This document shows positions 8,479 through 16,713 of a stretch of DNA of 64,000 nucleotides, piece by piece (position 1 is the first letter of the stretch; each line of letters starts with the position of its first letter). Location of the stretch: contig OZ006972.1 in assembly GCA_963931255.1 (NCBI GenBank), positions 1,302,001-1,366,000 of the forward strand, given 5' to 3'. The DNA is from CALUVN01 sp944323595. Its GTDB lineage: Bacteria; Cyanobacteriota; Vampirovibrionia; Gastranaerophilales; Gastranaerophilaceae. Below the pieces are notes generated by a model. The model ran no database searches and had not been told where the DNA came from. It worked only from the letters and a program-made list of their open reading frames with translations. The translations under genes and the position numbers were made by a program.

Positions 8479-8932
8479 CAGATTTTTTTATTTTCTTGTA
8501 TGTTTCATATTTTTTATAATATGTAATTTTTATGCATCTAATCAGATAATTTCCTATATAAAAAGCGGTAATGCAGTTTCTGACAACAGATACTTTGCGT
8601 TAAACTATGTTCAAAACACAGGAGCAGCTTTCAGTATTTTACAGAATTCCACCGAGCTTTTGATAATTCTTTCGGTAGTTGCTCTTGTAGGTATTTTTAT
8701 TTATATCATTAAACACCTCAAAAGTATTTCTATGAAAAGTTTATTCTGTCTGGCCTTGTTATCAGCAGGTATCGCAGGTAACATGCATGAAAGAATTGTA
8801 TACGGATTTGTTCGTGATTATTTTCAGGTTAAATTTATTGATTTTCCTGTTTTTAATGTAGCTGATATTTTTATTAATGTAGGTGTTATTCTTTTAATTA
8901 TAATAATTCTTTTGAAGAAAACCAGATTATGA
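8462..8932 (+). CDS. lspA: Lipoprotein signal peptidase (signal peptidase II)
   Basis: This 156-residue, four-helix membrane aspartyl protease cleaves prolipoproteins. The two catalytic aspartates are present in GFVRDYF and FNVADIFINVG, and NTGAAFSIL is the family's N-terminal box. The usual GNxxDR reads GNMHER, a conservative D-to-E change outside the dyad. I chose ATG 8462 because GAGG sits 6 bases upstream; an in-frame TTG at 8450 is less likely. The gene overlaps its upstream neighbour by 17 bases and the next by 4. Confidence 0.9.
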   Translation: MQKKFSRFFYFLVCFIFFIICNFYASNQIISYIKSGNAVSDNRYFALNYVQNTGAAFSILQNSTELLIILSVVALVGIFIYIIKHLKSISMKSLFCLALLSAGIAGNMHERIVYGFVRDYFQVKFIDFPVFNVADIFINVGVILLIIIILLKKTRL

Positions 8933-9846
8933 TAATTTTTACGGACGACAACAATGAAGATATAAGGCTGGACACTTATTTAACCGAAGTGTTGAATAAT
9001 TTTTCGCGTACTAAAATTCAGAATCTTATCAAAAATAAACTGGTGAAGATTAACGGACAGGATAAAAAATCTTCATATATTCTGCGCGACGGGGACAGGA
9101 TTGATTTTGAACTGCCGCCTGAAGATATAGTGAAAATTCAACCCCAAAATATTCCGCTTGATATAATCTGGGAAGATGAAAATATGCTGGTTGTTAATAA
9201 ACCTGCCGGCATGCTTACACATCCGACATCATTAGAAAAAGAAGGCACTCTTGTTAATGCTCTTATGCATAAATACGGAGATAATTTGTCCGATATAAAC
9301 GGCGAGTTTAGGCGCGGAATTGTTCATAGACTGGACAGAAATACTTCGGGGCTTTTAATGATAGCCAAGAATAACAGAACCCATGAATATCTGGCGCAAG
9401 AAATTAAAGACCATAAAATTACCAAAAAATACAGAACTATTGTAAATGGTATTTATGAAAAAGATGAGGATGTTATTAATCTTCCTGTCGGCAGAAACCC
9501 GAAACAGCCCCACAAAATGGCAGTTGTTGCGGATGGAAAAGAAAGTATTACCCTCGTTAAAGTTGTTGAAAGGTTTAAAGATTATACATATCTTGAATTA
9601 ACCCTAGTGACGGGGAGAACCCATCAGATAAGAGTTCACCTTAGTTCTTTACATCATCCGGTTTTTAATGATACTTTATACGGAGCAAAACAGGAGAAAG
9701 TTTCTACTGAGGAACAGGTTCTGCAATCATACTTTCTGAGGTTTACAAAACCGTTTTCTGATGAAATAATAGAGTTGGAGATAGAACCTGATGAAGATTT
9801 TAAAAAGGTTTTAAGGTACATAAAAGACAGGAGTGTGAAATTATGA
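8929..9846 (+). CDS. RluA-family 23S rRNA pseudouridine synthase
   Basis: The 305-residue protein has an N-terminal S4 RNA-binding domain (about residues 10-75) and a pseudouridine synthase domain. The catalytic aspartate lies in GIVHRLDRNTSGLLMIAKN, and LVTGRTHQIRVHLS is the second signature. This is the domain layout of RluD, which modifies helix 69 of 23S rRNA, but RluC-like specificity cannot be excluded. Start codons overlap lspA (ATGA) and the following gene, showing a tight operon. Confidence 0.92.
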   Translation: MIIFTDDNNEDIRLDTYLTEVLNNFSRTKIQNLIKNKLVKINGQDKKSSYILRDGDRIDFELPPEDIVKIQPQNIPLDIIWEDENMLVVNKPAGMLTHPTSLEKEGTLVNALMHKYGDNLSDINGEFRRGIVHRLDRNTSGLLMIAKNNRTHEYLAQEIKDHKITKKYRTIVNGIYEKDEDVINLPVGRNPKQPHKMAVVADGKESITLVKVVERFKDYTYLELTLVTGRTHQIRVHLSSLHHPVFNDTLYGAKQEKVSTEEQVLQSYFLRFTKPFSDEIIELEIEPDEDFKKVLRYIKDRSVKL

Positions 9847-10229
9847 GAAGAATTATAAATATAGCTGCATACCTGCTGATGGTTGCTCTTATATATGTTG
9901 CCTGCGTAAATTATACGGATGTTGCGCATTTACAAATCTGGGGGCTTGAGGGCGCTTCTGCTCTTCAAAAATTCGGTATTCCAACAGATGCTGTTTTCAG
10001 AGATACACGTCTAACGTGGATTATCATAGGAACATTGCTTTCAGGTATTTTTATAGGTGCATCTGTTGTTGCACAATTCTATTTTGCACAAAAAGAAAAA
10101 CTGGAAGCGTACAAACGTGAACTTGAACGCAAAATGATAACAAATTCCTCAAGTACATCAAAAATTGAAGTTCTTGAATCTAAAATAAAAACACTTGAAA
10201 CTGCTCTGCAAAATGCCTTGAAAAAATAA
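9843..10229 (+). CDS. Small two-helix membrane protein, LapA-like
   Basis: The 128-residue product has membrane segments at about residues 5-22 and 58-80, followed by a charged coiled coil (about 82-128). This layout resembles LapA/DUF1049 proteins, though identity at motif level is weak. It overlaps the pseudouridine synthase by 4 bases and ends the lspA operon before a strong terminator. Function is unknown. Confidence 0.65.
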   Translation: MRRIINIAAYLLMVALIYVACVNYTDVAHLQIWGLEGASALQKFGIPTDAVFRDTRLTWIIIGTLLSGIFIGASVVAQFYFAQKEKLEAYKRELERKMITNSSSTSKIEVLESKIKTLETALQNALKK

Positions 10230-10277
10230 GCGGTTTTGTATCAAGTATCAATGTGTTTATTTGTATTTTTTTTCATT

Positions 10278-10317
10278 AAAAAAGCCTTTGTGATTTCTCA
10301 AGCAAAGGCTTTTTTTA
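10278..10317 (+). terminator. Intrinsic terminator of the lspA operon
   Basis: AAAAAAGCCTTTG pairs with CAAAGGCTTTTTT across a 12-base loop. The A/T flanks let it also serve the convergent rpsR transcript. Confidence 0.9.
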
Positions 10318-10340
10318 ATGTGTTTCGTTTTTGAAAGTTA

Positions 10341-10574
10341 TTAGTCAAAAACGTAGTTGATGATAGAAGCTTCTCTTGCGCGTTTAATCGCAGTAGCAAT
10401 CATTCTCTGGTGTTTTGCACAGTTGCCTGTAATTCTTCTAGGAATGATTTTGCCAGCTTCTGTCAGATATCTTTTTAATTTTGCTGCGTCTTTGTAATCG
10501 ATATATTCAACTTTATCTGCACAAAGGCTGCAGTTTTTACGTTTTTTCTTGTCTGACATATCTTGTCTTGCCAT
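10341..10574 (-). CDS. rpsR: 30S ribosomal protein S18
   Basis: Seventy-seven residues match S18, the platform partner of S6. Key stretches are CSLCADKVEYIDYKD, LKRYLTEAGKIIPRRITG and CAKHQRMIATAIKRAR. The cysteines suggest a zinc-binding form. An AAAGG ribosome site supports the first ATG. It is the last gene of rpsF-ssb-(small gene)-rpsR. Confidence 0.97.
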   Translation of the reverse strand: MARQDMSDKKKRKNCSLCADKVEYIDYKDAAKLKRYLTEAGKIIPRRITGNCAKHQRMIATAIKRAREASIINYVFD

Positions 10575-10625
10575 CTTTTTAAGTTACCTTTCTATTTTTG
10601 CGTCACAGACGCTCGACCTAGTTTT

Positions 10626-10850
10626 CTACTTTTTGTTAATTAATTTTTTTCCTGTCAAAATATCCATAACGGATATTCCTGTTGTTTTTCTATCGGGTTC
10701 TTCCCGTTTTACAAATACATCTTGAAGTGGATTTTTTGCGTGTTTGTTTTGGAAGTATTTGTATGTTGATTTGTATTGTTCTTGTTTTATTTTTTGTGTT
10801 TGTGATGAGGCTTTCTGCATCATTGCCGGAATGAATTTTCCGCTGCTCAT
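10626..10850 (-). CDS. Small basic protein between ssb and rpsR
   Basis: The 74-residue product is Lys- and Gln-rich (ASSQTQKIKQEQYKSTYKYF), has no membrane segment, and ends with SVMDILTGKKLINKK. GGAG precedes the ATG. Its place inside the conserved rpsF-ssb-rpsR block, in the same orientation and with short spacers, says it is a real co-transcribed gene. I recognise no family. A nucleic-acid or ribosome-related role is only a guess from position and charge. Confidence 0.7.
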   Translation of the reverse strand: MSSGKFIPAMMQKASSQTQKIKQEQYKSTYKYFQNKHAKNPLQDVFVKREEPDRKTTGISVMDILTGKKLINKK

Positions 10851-10877
10851 ATCGGGGTACTCCTTTTGTGTATATTT

Positions 10878-11285
10878 TTAAAAAGGAATTTCGTCTTCGC
10901 CGATAAGTTCATTAGAAAAATCGTCTGATTCAAATTTTACAATTTCTTCCGTACCGAATTTTGAACTTCCGGCGGCTTGCACAGCAGAAGCTTCTCCCAG
11001 TTTTTCAATTGTATTGGCATCAATTTCATAAATTCTTTTTTCAGAACCGTCATCCATTTTTACGGCTTCAACCTGAAGTCTGCCTTCTACAAGTACCCGT
11101 TCATCTTTTGATATTGAAGAAACAATTTCGTCAAGAGAATTTCTTTTGGATAATACTCTGATGAGCATTTCTTCTCTTTCACCAATATTAAGAACAAAAG
11201 ATGAAACTGCAACGTTGTTTTGAGTAAAACGTTTTTCCGGTGCTCTGTAAACTGTTCCGGTTACTACTGCTTTTGCAAGTGACAT
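10878..11285 (-). CDS. ssb: Single-stranded DNA-binding protein
   Basis: This 135-residue SSB has an N-terminal OB-fold (about residues 1-100) and the acidic C-terminal tail GEDEIPF, which recruits replication and repair proteins. The linker is very short for an SSB, and the OB-fold lacks the usual Trp-rich segment. It follows rpsF, the normal context. A second, more canonical SSB could exist elsewhere in the genome. Confidence 0.9.
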   Translation of the reverse strand: MSLAKAVVTGTVYRAPEKRFTQNNVAVSSFVLNIGEREEMLIRVLSKRNSLDEIVSSISKDERVLVEGRLQVEAVKMDDGSEKRIYEIDANTIEKLGEASAVQAAGSSKFGTEEIVKFESDDFSNELIGEDEIPF

Positions 11286-11313
11286 TTAAACTTCCTCTAT
11301 TCTTTAGTTACAA

Positions 11314-11613
11314 TTAAACAGCTGCTTTTTTAGAAACTTCGATGAACATAGTTCTGATAATATTATCGTTCAATCTGAGTTGTCTTTTGAATTCAGCAAC
11401 TTTATCAGCAGGCAAAGCCAAAACCATAGAAGTGAAAAAACCGTCTCTAAAGCTTTGAACATCAAATGCTAATTTTTTTCTGCCGATTTTATCAACAGAA
11501 TCAACTTTTCCGCCGAAATCAACGATAGTTGCACTTACAGCATCAACAGCTTTGTCAATTTCTTCAGCGTCAAGATTTGGTTTGAATATAGCTAACAATT
11601 CATAAGTTTTCAT
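11314..11613 (-). CDS. rpsF: 30S ribosomal protein S6
   Basis: At 99 residues this is S6, which pairs with S18 on the 30S platform. Motifs are MKTYELLAIFKPNLDAEE, DKIGRKKLAFDVQ and LNDNIIRTMFIEV. It begins the S6-SSB-S18 operon. I looked for the known S6:S18 leader motif in the 65 bases upstream and did not find a clear one. Confidence 0.97.
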   Translation of the reverse strand: MKTYELLAIFKPNLDAEEIDKAVDAVSATIVDFGGKVDSVDKIGRKKLAFDVQSFRDGFFTSMVLALPADKVAEFKRQLRLNDNIIRTMFIEVSKKAAV

Positions 11614-11678
11614 TTGTAAATTTCTCCTTTTTGTCTAAACTAGTGTATAAATCAATAATATCATGAATAAATAAATTA

Positions 11679-12512
11679 TTACAAGATGTAATCTGCAAAA
11701 AAGCTGTATTCTGCCGGTCCAATAAGAAATACATCTTTTTTTGTATCGGCTTGAGAACCTTGCCATTCAACAAATACAGACCCGCCAAGCAAATTTACTT
11801 TGACTTTATTTTCTGTTAAGTTATTTAAAACTGCTGCTACCACAGATGCGCATGCACCTGTTCCGCACGCCAGAGTAATTCCGCATCCTCGTTCATAAAC
11901 GCGCATATCCATTTCATTCGGGGAGATAATTTTTACGAATTCAGTATTAGTTTTTTCCGGAAAGAATTCATGTTTTTCAATGAACGGACCATAAATTTGA
12001 GCAAGCGGCATAGGATCTTCGTCTGTAAAGATTATACAGTGCGGATTTCCCATGGAAACGGGTGTGATGTCAAATTCTTTTCCGTTTACAATTAAAGTTT
12101 TTAGCCCTCTGAACGGGATTTTAGCATCTTCAAGAATAGGATTTCCCATATTAACCCGTACCATCCCGTCATCCATCAGTTGAGGTTTAATCACGCCGGC
12201 AAGTGTTTGGACGGAGAATTCTTTTTTTGAAACAAGCTTTTTATCATAAACATATTTAGCGAAGCATCTCATACCGTTACCGCACATTTGGGCTGTAGAG
12301 CCGTCAGAGTTAAAGAAGTACCAGCCAATGTCGGTATCTTTAGTGTCAATATTCGGGATAATAAGACCGTCTGCTCCGACTCCGAAATTTCTGTTGCAAA
12401 TTTTTTTAGCAAAGCTTTCCATTGACATTTCTGTTTTTTGGAATTCCTGATAATCAATAATAATAAAGTCATTCCCACAGCCTTGCATTTTAGTAATTTT
12501 AACAGTTGTCAT
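11679..12512 (-). CDS. dapF: Diaminopimelate epimerase
   Basis: This 277-residue enzyme converts LL- to meso-diaminopimelate for lysine and peptidoglycan synthesis. Both catalytic cysteines are visible: Cys77 in AQMCGNGMRC and Cys216 in LACGTGA. The N-terminal MQGCGNDFIIID is also diagnostic. A GGAG site precedes the ATG. It lies upstream of rpsF on the same strand with a 65-base gap. Confidence 0.96.
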   Translation of the reverse strand: MTTVKITKMQGCGNDFIIIDYQEFQKTEMSMESFAKKICNRNFGVGADGLIIPNIDTKDTDIGWYFFNSDGSTAQMCGNGMRCFAKYVYDKKLVSKKEFSVQTLAGVIKPQLMDDGMVRVNMGNPILEDAKIPFRGLKTLIVNGKEFDITPVSMGNPHCIIFTDEDPMPLAQIYGPFIEKHEFFPEKTNTEFVKIISPNEMDMRVYERGCGITLACGTGACASVVAAVLNNLTENKVKVNLLGGSVFVEWQGSQADTKKDVFLIGPAEYSFFADYIL

Positions 12513-12558
12513 AATATTCTCCGTTTCTTGTACAACTATTTTACAATAAAATAAGATA

Positions 12559-12586
12559 TTGACAAAATATTTTCTGCAAATAAAAT
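12559..12586 (+). promoter_or_regulatory. Promoter of tRNA-Ser
   Basis: TTGACA (12559-12564) is followed after 16 bases by TAAAAT (12581-12586). Initiation near 12594 would give a short 5' leader before the tRNA at 12611. Confidence 0.7.
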
Positions 12587-12610
12587 AAATAATATCTGAT
12601 AAAACTGAAT

Positions 12611-12701
12611 GGAGGAGTGCCAGAGCGGTTTATCGGAGCGGTCTTGAAAACCGTCGTACGTGACGAGCGTACCGTGGGTTCGAATCCCACCTCCTCCTCC
12701 A
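12611..12701 (+). tRNA. tRNA-Ser (anticodon UGA)
   Basis: Acceptor strands GGAGGAG (12611-12617) and CTCCTCC (12691-12697) pair, the anticodon loop CTTGAAA reads UGA, and the long variable arm plus T arm (GTGGG-TTCGAAT-CCCAC) are typical of serine tRNA. CCA is encoded. The discriminator base reads T rather than the G common in bacterial tRNA-Ser. Confidence 0.95.
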
Positions 12702-12704
12702 TTT

Positions 12705-12730
12705 AAGCCACCTTTCAAGGTGGCTTTTTT
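12705..12730 (+). terminator. Intrinsic terminator after tRNA-Ser
   Basis: AAGCCACCTT and AAGGTGGCTT form a stem with a two-base centre, followed by a T-run. Confidence 0.92.
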
Positions 12731-13263
12731 AATTGCTTTTGGACATATTGTATTTTAATGTCCAGTTCGTTGTCTATAGAATAAATTGTCGGTTGGGCAT
12801 ACTTGCCCAACAACTCTAAACATTAGCCGTCGGAAGTTCTGTGATGCATTGTTTTTAAACTGGACTGAACAGGACTTTATTAGGACTTTGATTTACAAAT
12901 GATACTTTTAAATTAGCCTGATGCTTATTCAAATTTAAGAATTTTTACAGTCCAATTAATGTCCAATTTTATCGTTGGGCAGGTATGAAATGTCCCCACT
13001 AAAATGTAATCGGTCAGTAGGACATTGCAAGGTATGCCCAACCTACAAGCTTATTTTTAGAAATCAAAGAAAAAACCAAGCCGTACCGTTCGCTTAGAAT
13101 AAAAGCAAAGCCGATTAGGTGTATTGAAATCGGAGAAGTCTTTTTAAGTGCAAGACAAGCCGCCCGTTGGCTTAAGAAAATGAATTTAACTTTAAAAAGT
13201 AATCTTTAATCATTTTTTCTTTCCTGTAGTCTTATTTTAGCATAAACATATAGCTGGTTGTTT
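12731..13263. repeat. Gene-poor stretch with several palindromes
   Basis: Downstream of tRNA-Ser there is no intact gene. The stretch holds GGACAT...AATGTCC (12741-12763), a strong TTGGGCATACTTGCCCAA palindrome (within 12787-12813), a TTGGGCA/TGCCCAA pair (12975-12981 with 13034-13040) and an AATGTCC/GGACATT pair. It also contains the fragment described at 13021-13209. It looks like the worn remains of an inserted element, but no integrase or attachment repeat is visible. Confidence 0.6.
13021..13209 (+). pseudogene. Remnant of a NUMOD-like DNA-binding protein
   Basis: The frame is open for 62 codons to a TAA at 13207-13209, but a stop lies just before it and no usable start exists in the first three-quarters. 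The fragment reads ...KPIRCIEIGEVFLSARQAA followed by RWLKKMNLTLKSNL. It resembles the NUMOD1-type segment (CIETGEVF-x-S-x-x-EAARWL) found in phage and homing HNH endonucleases. The nuclease part is missing. It probably marks a decayed mobile gene next to tRNA-Ser. Confidence 0.5.
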
Positions 13264-14385
13264 CTAAGTTTCGTTAAATATTTTTGTATTGTTTAAGAGA
13301 GCGGAAAATGTTAGAATAGAGAAATTTAAATAATATATCAGAGGAATACTTTCTGTTATACCTTGGAGTATAGTTAGTGTTAATATTACGAGTAGCGGCA
13401 TATTATTATTTTTGAATGCTTTTTTTAACATTATCCAATATGCTGTAAAAAATAAAAGACTTATGCATATTCCGTAATGTATAGGTAAGTTTGCATAAAT
13501 ATTATCAATTAAAAGCATATCGTGTGTTATTTTTATATTATTGCCCAAAAGAGTGATTGGATAGCTTGCCATTGAATAACAGGCATTTCTAAACCTGTAT
13601 GAGAATATTTCATCGAGAATGTAGGCAAACGGACTGCTCATGCAATATAGTTTGCTTGTGATTAGTGTAAATGTCGGACATAGCAGCAGTAAACTTTGCG
13701 AAATTTTAATTATATGTTCTATATTAATAGGATTACGTATGTTGACGGACAAGAATAACAGTAATATAAGTATTGAAGTTGTTCTGGAATTTGTAAAGAA
13801 AAAAGCCAGGCAGAGTATTGAAAACATAAGAATGTTATCTTTTGAATTCCAGTCTTTCCATCTTATATATGCAAATGTGATACAAATCTGGAACAGATAT
13901 GCCGCAAATAGATTTGGATTTAAAAATCCATATGAATACCTTATAAAATTAGTTCCGGGACGGATAAAAGAGATGTTTTCTCCGCCTCCGAATGCGGTAA
14001 TTAATATAATGCTAATAATTGATACAGTTGTGATTGTAAGTACCGTTTTGGATATTTGTTTCAGGCTAATCGGCGGAATTGCAAGCAGGAAAAACCATAA
14101 ATAACTTATCTTGTAAAAAGAATTTGATTGTGTTGCAGCAATTAAAATTAGTACGGTTATTAGAAAGTGGATAATATATTTTTTTAAGTTATATGTTTTA
14201 AATACAAAAATGTTAAACGCTATACCTACTGCATAGAGTATTTTCAATATAATTCGTTGAGTGTCCATATATTGGTAAATATCCATAATGTAGACACTTG
14301 TTAAAAATATACAGAAAATTGCTCCTGCTGAATATAAAGCTGTAAATAGATATGTTGCGTACTTGTTGCTTATTGAATTTTGCAT
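13264..14385 (-). CDS. O-antigen polymerase/ligase-like membrane protein
   Basis: The 373-residue protein is almost entirely hydrophobic, with roughly ten membrane segments. The loop IRPGTNFIRYSYGFLNPNLF and the late DNIYANLPIHYGICIS resemble Wzy/WaaL-type polysaccharide polymerases, where a periplasmic loop holds the reaction centre. Its substrate is unknown, and no glycosyltransferases flank it. It is an isolated gene between a remnant region and a pilin-like gene, and base composition looks even more AT-rich than its neighbours. No good Shine-Dalgarno is seen. Confidence 0.65.
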   Translation of the reverse strand: MQNSISNKYATYLFTALYSAGAIFCIFLTSVYIMDIYQYMDTQRIILKILYAVGIAFNIFVFKTYNLKKYIIHFLITVLILIAATQSNSFYKISYLWFFLLAIPPISLKQISKTVLTITTVSIISIILITAFGGGENISFIRPGTNFIRYSYGFLNPNLFAAYLFQICITFAYIRWKDWNSKDNILMFSILCLAFFFTNSRTTSILILLLFLSVNIRNPINIEHIIKISQSLLLLCPTFTLITSKLYCMSSPFAYILDEIFSYRFRNACYSMASYPITLLGNNIKITHDMLLIDNIYANLPIHYGICISLLFFTAYWIMLKKAFKNNNMPLLVILTLTILQGITESIPLIYYLNFSILTFSALLNNTKIFNET

Positions 14386-14436
14386 TATCTTAGAAAGCCA
14401 AGCCGATTATTTTAAATCAGCTTGGTATAATTGCTA

Positions 14437-15231
14437 TTATATATTGTAATCAGCATGGCAGGCTCCATCGTACCAGCGAATTTCCCAATGTCCAACATCA
14501 GTTGTCGGAGCTTCAATTGAGCGGCATTCTTCTTCGGTTGTACAACCTGCAATATTTTCAAAGCTGCATTCTGTTACTTTCGTAAGTTCTTCACTTACAT
14601 CATATAGTTGACCGCCATCACCTGAAAATCTGAATTTTCTTAAGTCTTTAGTTGCGGTATTAGGATTGCTTTTTGCATTAACATCAACTATTACATCGAA
14701 ACCTGTCAACGTATCATTTGGAATAATTCCAAATACCATTCCGTCACCTGTTCCATACATATATTTGGTATCAGTCCACTTAAATGGGGATGGTAAATTT
14801 TTCTCCGGAATGGCGTATTGCTCAGGCATTATATCTGCAGACAGTCCGTCTGCGCTGTCTGTCAGGATTTGAAAAGCTTCTTTATGCTCTTTTGACAGGC
14901 ATTCTATGTCATCCATGGAGTTGCATTTAGTTAAAAACGGAATATTTTCGACCTTAAATATTTCGTAGTGAGCCATCATCAGTTTGTAGCCGTTTACAAC
15001 TACTGATTTTGCTTTTTTTACCTGTGCCTCCAAAATTTTATCCTGAACATTGTTAAGTAATGTAGGAAGTGTGAGTGCCGCAATAATTCCAATAATTCCT
15101 AAAGTGATTAAAACTTCCGCTAATGTAAACCCAAAATTTTTGGAATTTGACAATGGGTTAAATTTCTTGCTATATAAGGAGTTTACCCCCCTCCTCCCTC
15201 TGCAAAATTCAACTATACCTTTGTTTTGCAT
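14437..15231 (-). CDS. Type IV pilin-like/pseudopilin protein with long leader
   Basis: The 264-residue product has a class III signal: GFTLAEVLITLGIIGIIAAL, with cleavage expected after Gly34, Phe35 as residue +1 and Glu39 at +5. The leader of 34 residues is long for a prepilin. The mature part ends in a Cys-containing globular domain (EEECRSIEAPTTDVGHWEIR). ATG 15231 is chosen because AGGAGA lies 5 bases upstream; a start 33 bases earlier lacks support. Such proteins form minor pseudopilins of type II secretion or pili, but no assembly genes are nearby. Confidence 0.85.
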   Translation of the reverse strand: MQNKGIVEFCRGRRGVNSLYSKKFNPLSNSKNFGFTLAEVLITLGIIGIIAALTLPTLLNNVQDKILEAQVKKAKSVVVNGYKLMMAHYEIFKVENIPFLTKCNSMDDIECLSKEHKEAFQILTDSADGLSADIMPEQYAIPEKNLPSPFKWTDTKYMYGTGDGMVFGIIPNDTLTGFDVIVDVNAKSNPNTATKDLRKFRFSGDGGQLYDVSEELTKVTECSFENIAGCTTEEECRSIEAPTTDVGHWEIRWYDGACHADYNI

Positions 15232-15574
15232 AAATTCTCCTTTTGATTCCCATCTAAAAAACATTTATAATCTCTATTATAAATGTTTTTTTATAAAATT
15301 CAAGTGTAAGTTTGTCGGTTGGGGTTTCTCCCCAAACACAAAGTGTCCAAAAATAATCAAACCATCTGTAACAAGTAACCACACCATGTGTTCTTTTACA
15401 CTTGAAATTGCAAAGAATATTTTTGCATCAGGCTAAACACTTCATAAATCAAATGATAACGTACATCAAAGTATTTACTAATATCGTCAATGACTATTGA
15501 AGATGCAATTAAATAAAAAAACTTGCAATCATTATTTCAGGTGTTAATATTCAATTGCATAGAAGTTTAAGACA
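15232..15574. other. Intergenic region with one dispersed palindrome
   Basis: Divergent spacer between the pilin-like gene and the gene at 15575. It contains the palindrome TCGGTTGGGGTTTCTCCCCA (within 15313-15338), almost identical to one at 18222-18246. Otherwise it is AT-rich with no open frame or RNA gene that I can support. Confidence 0.6.
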
Positions 15575-16087
15575 ATGAAAGATTTAACTCCATTCCAAAA
15601 AAATTTTAAGAATTTATGTACATACCTCGGAAAAAATAATAAAGCACTTTATGGTGCTCTAACTATTGCGGCTTCAAAAGGAATTCTTCGTCCGACTTTT
15701 ACAATGATGGACAAAAAACAGGAATTGAATTCCCGGAAATATACGGCTTTTAGAGAAGCGTTTACCGGTGCGGTGGCTTTTGTTGCTTATTTAATAACCG
15801 ATAATCTCGTAGGTCGCGGGGCTAAATATATTGCTGAAAAAACAAACCACATACCTGAATTACCTAAAATGAAATCTACACTTTCTCTTATAAGTGTTAG
15901 TCTCACTGCTCTTTTTGTTATTCCTGCTATATGTAATGCAGGGACAAAGCCTCTTATGAATGCAGTATTAGGAGATAACAAAACACAGCAGAAAAATCCT
16001 GTGTCTAAAGTTAATTTTCAAGGTGCTTATCCTGCATATCATTTCAATGATTTTTATAATCACGGAATGAAGATTGGAGGCTTGTAA
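15575..16087 (+). CDS. Unknown protein, first of a tandem paralogous pair
   Basis: The 170-residue product carries ILRPTFTMMDKKQELNSRKY and TAFREAFTGAVAFVAYLITD at residues 37-76. Two hydrophobic segments (about 65-80 and 105-123) may cross the membrane. The same order RP-x-x-x-M-x-D...RKY-x-A-x-(R/K)E occurs in the next gene, so the pair arose by duplication. Stop and start overlap (TAATG). The C-terminus contains VNFQGAYPAYHFNDFY. I recognise no described family. Confidence 0.75.
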   Translation: MKDLTPFQKNFKNLCTYLGKNNKALYGALTIAASKGILRPTFTMMDKKQELNSRKYTAFREAFTGAVAFVAYLITDNLVGRGAKYIAEKTNHIPELPKMKSTLSLISVSLTALFVIPAICNAGTKPLMNAVLGDNKTQQKNPVSKVNFQGAYPAYHFNDFYNHGMKIGGL

Positions 16088-16698
16088 TGATTGATAAAGT
16101 TGCCGGTATACTTTTAAATCCGAAATTCGTAAATTTTGCCAATAATACAAAATATACTGTATCAACAGAATCTATATTTAAAGCGACAGGCAGACCTGCT
16201 GCGATTATGCTGGATAATCATGTTGATAAGGATACCCGAAAATATGCGGCGACTAAAGAAGGGTTGTATCAAGCATTATGTCTTGGGATTTATCTTACTA
16301 TGATTCCGTTTGTTTTTCAAAAATACGGATTTAAATTGGCACAAAAAATTTTGAAAGGAGATTCATCTTTACCGGCATTTAAAAATGCTGCAGAGTATTT
16401 GAATTATGCTAAACTTGCTAAAATGGATATAAAGGACAGAAAAGGGCATAAGCTTTTGGCTAAAATTTCCGATACTTTAAAATCTTCTCCTGAAGAAAAT
16501 TTAACTCTAAAAGAACATCTGTTGTCTGATAAGAAACCGCCTGAATTTCCAACGGCAAAAGGTGCGATTGAATTGAGTAACCTTGTCGGTACAGTAATAG
16601 GGCTTGCATGGATAGCTTCTGAATTAAGCAACTATATTCTTCATCCGATAATGCGCGGGCTTGGGTTTGAAAAGCCTAAAAATATATCAGAAAACTAA
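16087..16698 (+). CDS. Unknown protein, second of a tandem paralogous pair
   Basis: The 203-residue product shares with its upstream neighbour the block GRPAAIMLDNHVDKDTRKYA followed by ATKEGLYQALCLGIYLTMIP. A second hydrophobic stretch lies near residues 165-190 (LSNLVGTVIGLAWIASELSN). The conserved polar block sits just before a membrane-like helix in both proteins. They are translationally coupled and probably act together. Function is unknown. The next gene is convergent, with only 15 bases between. Confidence 0.75.
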   Translation: MIDKVAGILLNPKFVNFANNTKYTVSTESIFKATGRPAAIMLDNHVDKDTRKYAATKEGLYQALCLGIYLTMIPFVFQKYGFKLAQKILKGDSSLPAFKNAAEYLNYAKLAKMDIKDRKGHKLLAKISDTLKSSPEENLTLKEHLLSDKKPPEFPTAKGAIELSNLVGTVIGLAWIASELSNYILHPIMRGLGFEKPKNISEN

Positions 16699-16713
16699 TT
16701 ATTAATCGCTGTT

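Noticed and set aside
12702..13263. Intact prophage or integrative element at tRNA-Ser
   Set aside because: No integrase, no duplicated tRNA end and no intact gene; only a fragment remains.
13640..14104. 154-codon frame antisense to the polymerase-like gene
   Set aside because: The minus-strand membrane protein has clear topology and loop motifs; the antisense frame is a shadow.
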